In this document: positions 62,230 to 64,000 of the stretch, piece by piece
Position numbering within the stretch: position 1 is the first letter of the stretch
How the letters are laid out: the number at the start of each line of letters is the position of its first letter
From: Bacteroidota bacterium
Lineage (GTDB): Bacteria > Bacteroidota > Bacteroidia > Bacteroidales > Tenuifilaceae
DNA length: 64,000 bases
Assembly: GCA_029560875.1 (NCBI GenBank)
Contig: JAKQKB010000055.1
Coordinates: forward strand, 62,001-126,000
Reading direction: 5' to 3'
Made by a program: the position numbers and the translations under genes
Notes under the pieces: generated by a model
What the model saw: the letters and a program-made list of their open reading frames with translations, nothing else
Told to the model about the DNA's origin: nothing
The model's database searches: none

Positions 62230-63988
62230 ATACTTCAACATCGTAAGGAATACGTGCCTGAACACCTTGGTTGTTAAGCATACTCTTAATTCTATTGTAA
62301 TGCTTGTATGTAACACCAAGTTCATCCTTTAGGAAGAAAGCTTTTGCTTCGCCAGTCATTCCTTTGATTATTTCTTGGAATGGGTCTTTTTGCTCAGGAA
62401 GCTCTACCAAACGGTATTTTTCAACCTTTGCTTTTTCAGCAGCAAGTTTAATAGCAGCATTCAAACCTCCGAACTCATCAACAAGTTTGATATCCTTTGC
62501 GTTAACACCGCTCCATACTCTACCTTGTCCAATCTCGTCAACTTTCTCAACGGCTAAACTACGACCTTCGGCAACGTGACCGATGAATGTTTGGTAGGTT
62601 TCCTCAATGAATTTTTGTCCAACAGCTTTTTCCTCTGCTGTCATTGGGCGGAATTGGCTGAAAAAGTCAGCGTGGTCGTTGGTTTTAACAACATCTACGT
62701 TGATACCCAATTTCTTATTCATTACATTTTGTAAGTTGAAGAATAGACCAAATACACCAATTGAACCAGTAATTGTTGTTGGGCTAGCCATAATTGTAGT
62801 TGCAGGAGCAGCAATGTAGTAACCACCCGATGCAGCAACATCGCCCATCGATACAATAACAGGTTTTACCTTGTTGGCTAATTCTACCTCGCGCCAAATA
62901 ACTTCCGATGCTAAAGCGCTACCACCAGGAGAGTTTACGCGGAATACAATAGCTTTAATTGTGCTATCGCGGCGTGCTTTGCGGATTGCGCGCGAAATTC
63001 CATCGGAACCAATAGCATCTTCGCTACCTTCGCCCATACCAATTTCACCTTGTGCGTAGATAACAGCAATTTTATCCTTGGAGAATTTTGCCTTTTTAGC
63101 AGGAACTTTGAAGTATTGTGCTAATGTAACTGTTTTAAGGTCTTCTTTCTCTGGAGTTTCGGTTAGTCCTTTTAGTTTGTCAATAAGTTGGTCTTTGTAA
63201 ATTAAACTGTCAACCAATTTATTATCGATGCAAGATTTTCCATTGAAAATCTCCATATCGTTGGCTAAACGGTTCAATTCTTCAACAGAAATGTTACGTG
63301 CTTTAGAAATACCATCAACCCAATGGTTCCAGATTGAACCCATGTAAGTTAAAGTTTGCTCACGGTTCTCAGGGCTCATTTTGTCGAGCATAAAAGGTTC
63401 AACGGCACTTTTAAATTTACCGTGACGAAGAATTTGAGGTTCAACACCTAATTTTTCTAAAGCACCTTTGAAGAACATAATTTCGGAACGTAATCCCATC
63501 CACTCAACCATACCTTCTGGGTTTAAGTAAACTTTGTCTGATACAGTGGCTAGGTAGTATGCTTTTTGGCTGTAAGTATCGCTATAGCTAATAATGAATT
63601 TTCCTGAAGTTTTAAAATCGATTAGCGCATCGCGGATTTCCTCCGTGGTTGCAGCGCCTGCTCCAACAGCGTCAATTTCCATGAAAATACCCTTAATATT
63701 TGGGTCTTCCTTGGCTTCGGTAATTGCTTTAAGAATTTTATTAAGTCCCATGCTGCTTTGTGGCTGCATCGACATAAAATCGAACCCTTTGAAAGGATTA
63801 TCGCTTGCACGGTCAACGATTTCTTGGTTAAAATCAACATAAAGTATTGAGTTTTCTTTAACTTCGGTTGCTTTATCTCCAGCCGAAACCATTGCACCAA
63901 TTACTCCAATCATTACAAAGAACAGAAGAAGCAACGAAATGAATACACCCAATATGGTGATTAATAGATGTTTGAAAAAATTTTTCAT
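62225..63988 (-). CDS. sppA: Signal peptide peptidase SppA, 67K type
   Basis: 587 residues, inner-membrane anchored by an N-terminal helix (about 8-35). Two tandem crotonase-like repeats: the first holds the catalytic Lys (GKFKSAVEP, about 191-193), the second the Ser in VAASGGYY (about 386) with the VNSPGGSALASEVIW block. This split Lys/Ser arrangement is the 67K SppA type that degrades cleaved signal peptides. The start leaves only 12 bases of the upstream region inside the window. The lpxK-punA pair follows in the same direction after a hairpin. Confidence 0.93.
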   Translation of the reverse strand: MKNFFKHLLITILGVFISLLLLFFVMIGVIGAMVSAGDKATEVKENSILYVDFNQEIVDRASDNPFKGFDFMSMQPQSSMGLNKILKAITEAKEDPNIKGIFMEIDAVGAGAATTEEIRDALIDFKTSGKFIISYSDTYSQKAYYLATVSDKVYLNPEGMVEWMGLRSEIMFFKGALEKLGVEPQILRHGKFKSAVEPFMLDKMSPENREQTLTYMGSIWNHWVDGISKARNISVEELNRLANDMEIFNGKSCIDNKLVDSLIYKDQLIDKLKGLTETPEKEDLKTVTLAQYFKVPAKKAKFSKDKIAVIYAQGEIGMGEGSEDAIGSDGISRAIRKARRDSTIKAIVFRVNSPGGSALASEVIWREVELANKVKPVIVSMGDVAASGGYYIAAPATTIMASPTTITGSIGVFGLFFNLQNVMNKKLGINVDVVKTNDHADFFSQFRPMTAEEKAVGQKFIEETYQTFIGHVAEGRSLAVEKVDEIGQGRVWSGVNAKDIKLVDEFGGLNAAIKLAAEKAKVEKYRLVELPEQKDPFQEIIKGMTGEAKAFFLKDELGVTYKHYNRIKSMLNNQGVQARIPYDVEVY

Positions 63989-64000
63989 ATTTTTAGTGGT

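Overview
The window is a chromosomal segment of a Bacteroidota bacterium, most likely class Bacteroidia. The signs are AT-rich DNA, many promoters of the Bacteroidetes type (TTTG, then about 17-23 bases, then TAnnTTTG), families typical of the phylum (DUF5686, DUF5723, PD40-OmpA fusions, Reg_prop sensors, a type IX secretion C-terminal domain), one gene with an unusually strong Shine-Dalgarno site, and the lptB / DUF5686 / kdsD and tig-clpP-clpX gene orders. No plasmid, prophage or CRISPR locus is visible. Assignment below class is not attempted.

0-20 kb: a truncated secreted protein and a TonB-dependent receptor; two small membrane proteins (DUF4190-like, DUF2752-like); an MBL-fold hydrolase; murein recycling ligase mpl, with a short non-autonomous transposable element inserted exactly at its start codon; tRNA-Glu and rpsT; a DUF3298 protein, an outer-membrane protein, radC, an esterase, a GH25 lysozyme; a BamE-like/BASS transporter fusion with a PlsC acyltransferase; a cyclic-2,3-diphosphoglycerate-synthetase-like GTPase; an OmpA-type lipoprotein; dxs; tRNA-Leu(CAA).

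20-36 kb: the most lineage-specific part. A leftward envelope cluster (PD40-carboxypeptidase-regulatory-OmpA protein, a TPR-like secreted protein, an MBL hydrolase, a lipoprotein and a DUF5723 barrel) diverges from a rightward cluster (secreted TPR-CHAT caspase-like protease, a FecR-like secreted protein, and a Reg_prop / Y_Y_Y / transmembrane / SpoIIE phosphatase sensor). I read the rightward cluster as a candidate uncharacterised envelope-signalling module. It is the best candidate here for a new system, but its role is inference.

36-64 kb: mostly core genes. A WYL-like protein; crcB plus DUF190 (fluoride export); trigger factor, clpP and clpX with two copies of a palindromic repeat around clpP; folA, a polytopic membrane protein and thyA (folate/dTMP); a nucleoside-gate protein; tRNA-Leu(TAG); lptB, DUF5686 and kdsD (lipopolysaccharide); recQ; an ABC exporter; a type IX cargo protein; dnaE, trxA, a LOG-family protein; punA, lpxK and sppA. 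A terminator-like hairpin lies directly before lpxK, and a heptamer-periodic repeat directly follows sppA.

Several start codons were moved from the longest open frame to an internal ATG because the longer start was a TTG lying inside a promoter box or a neighbouring gene.
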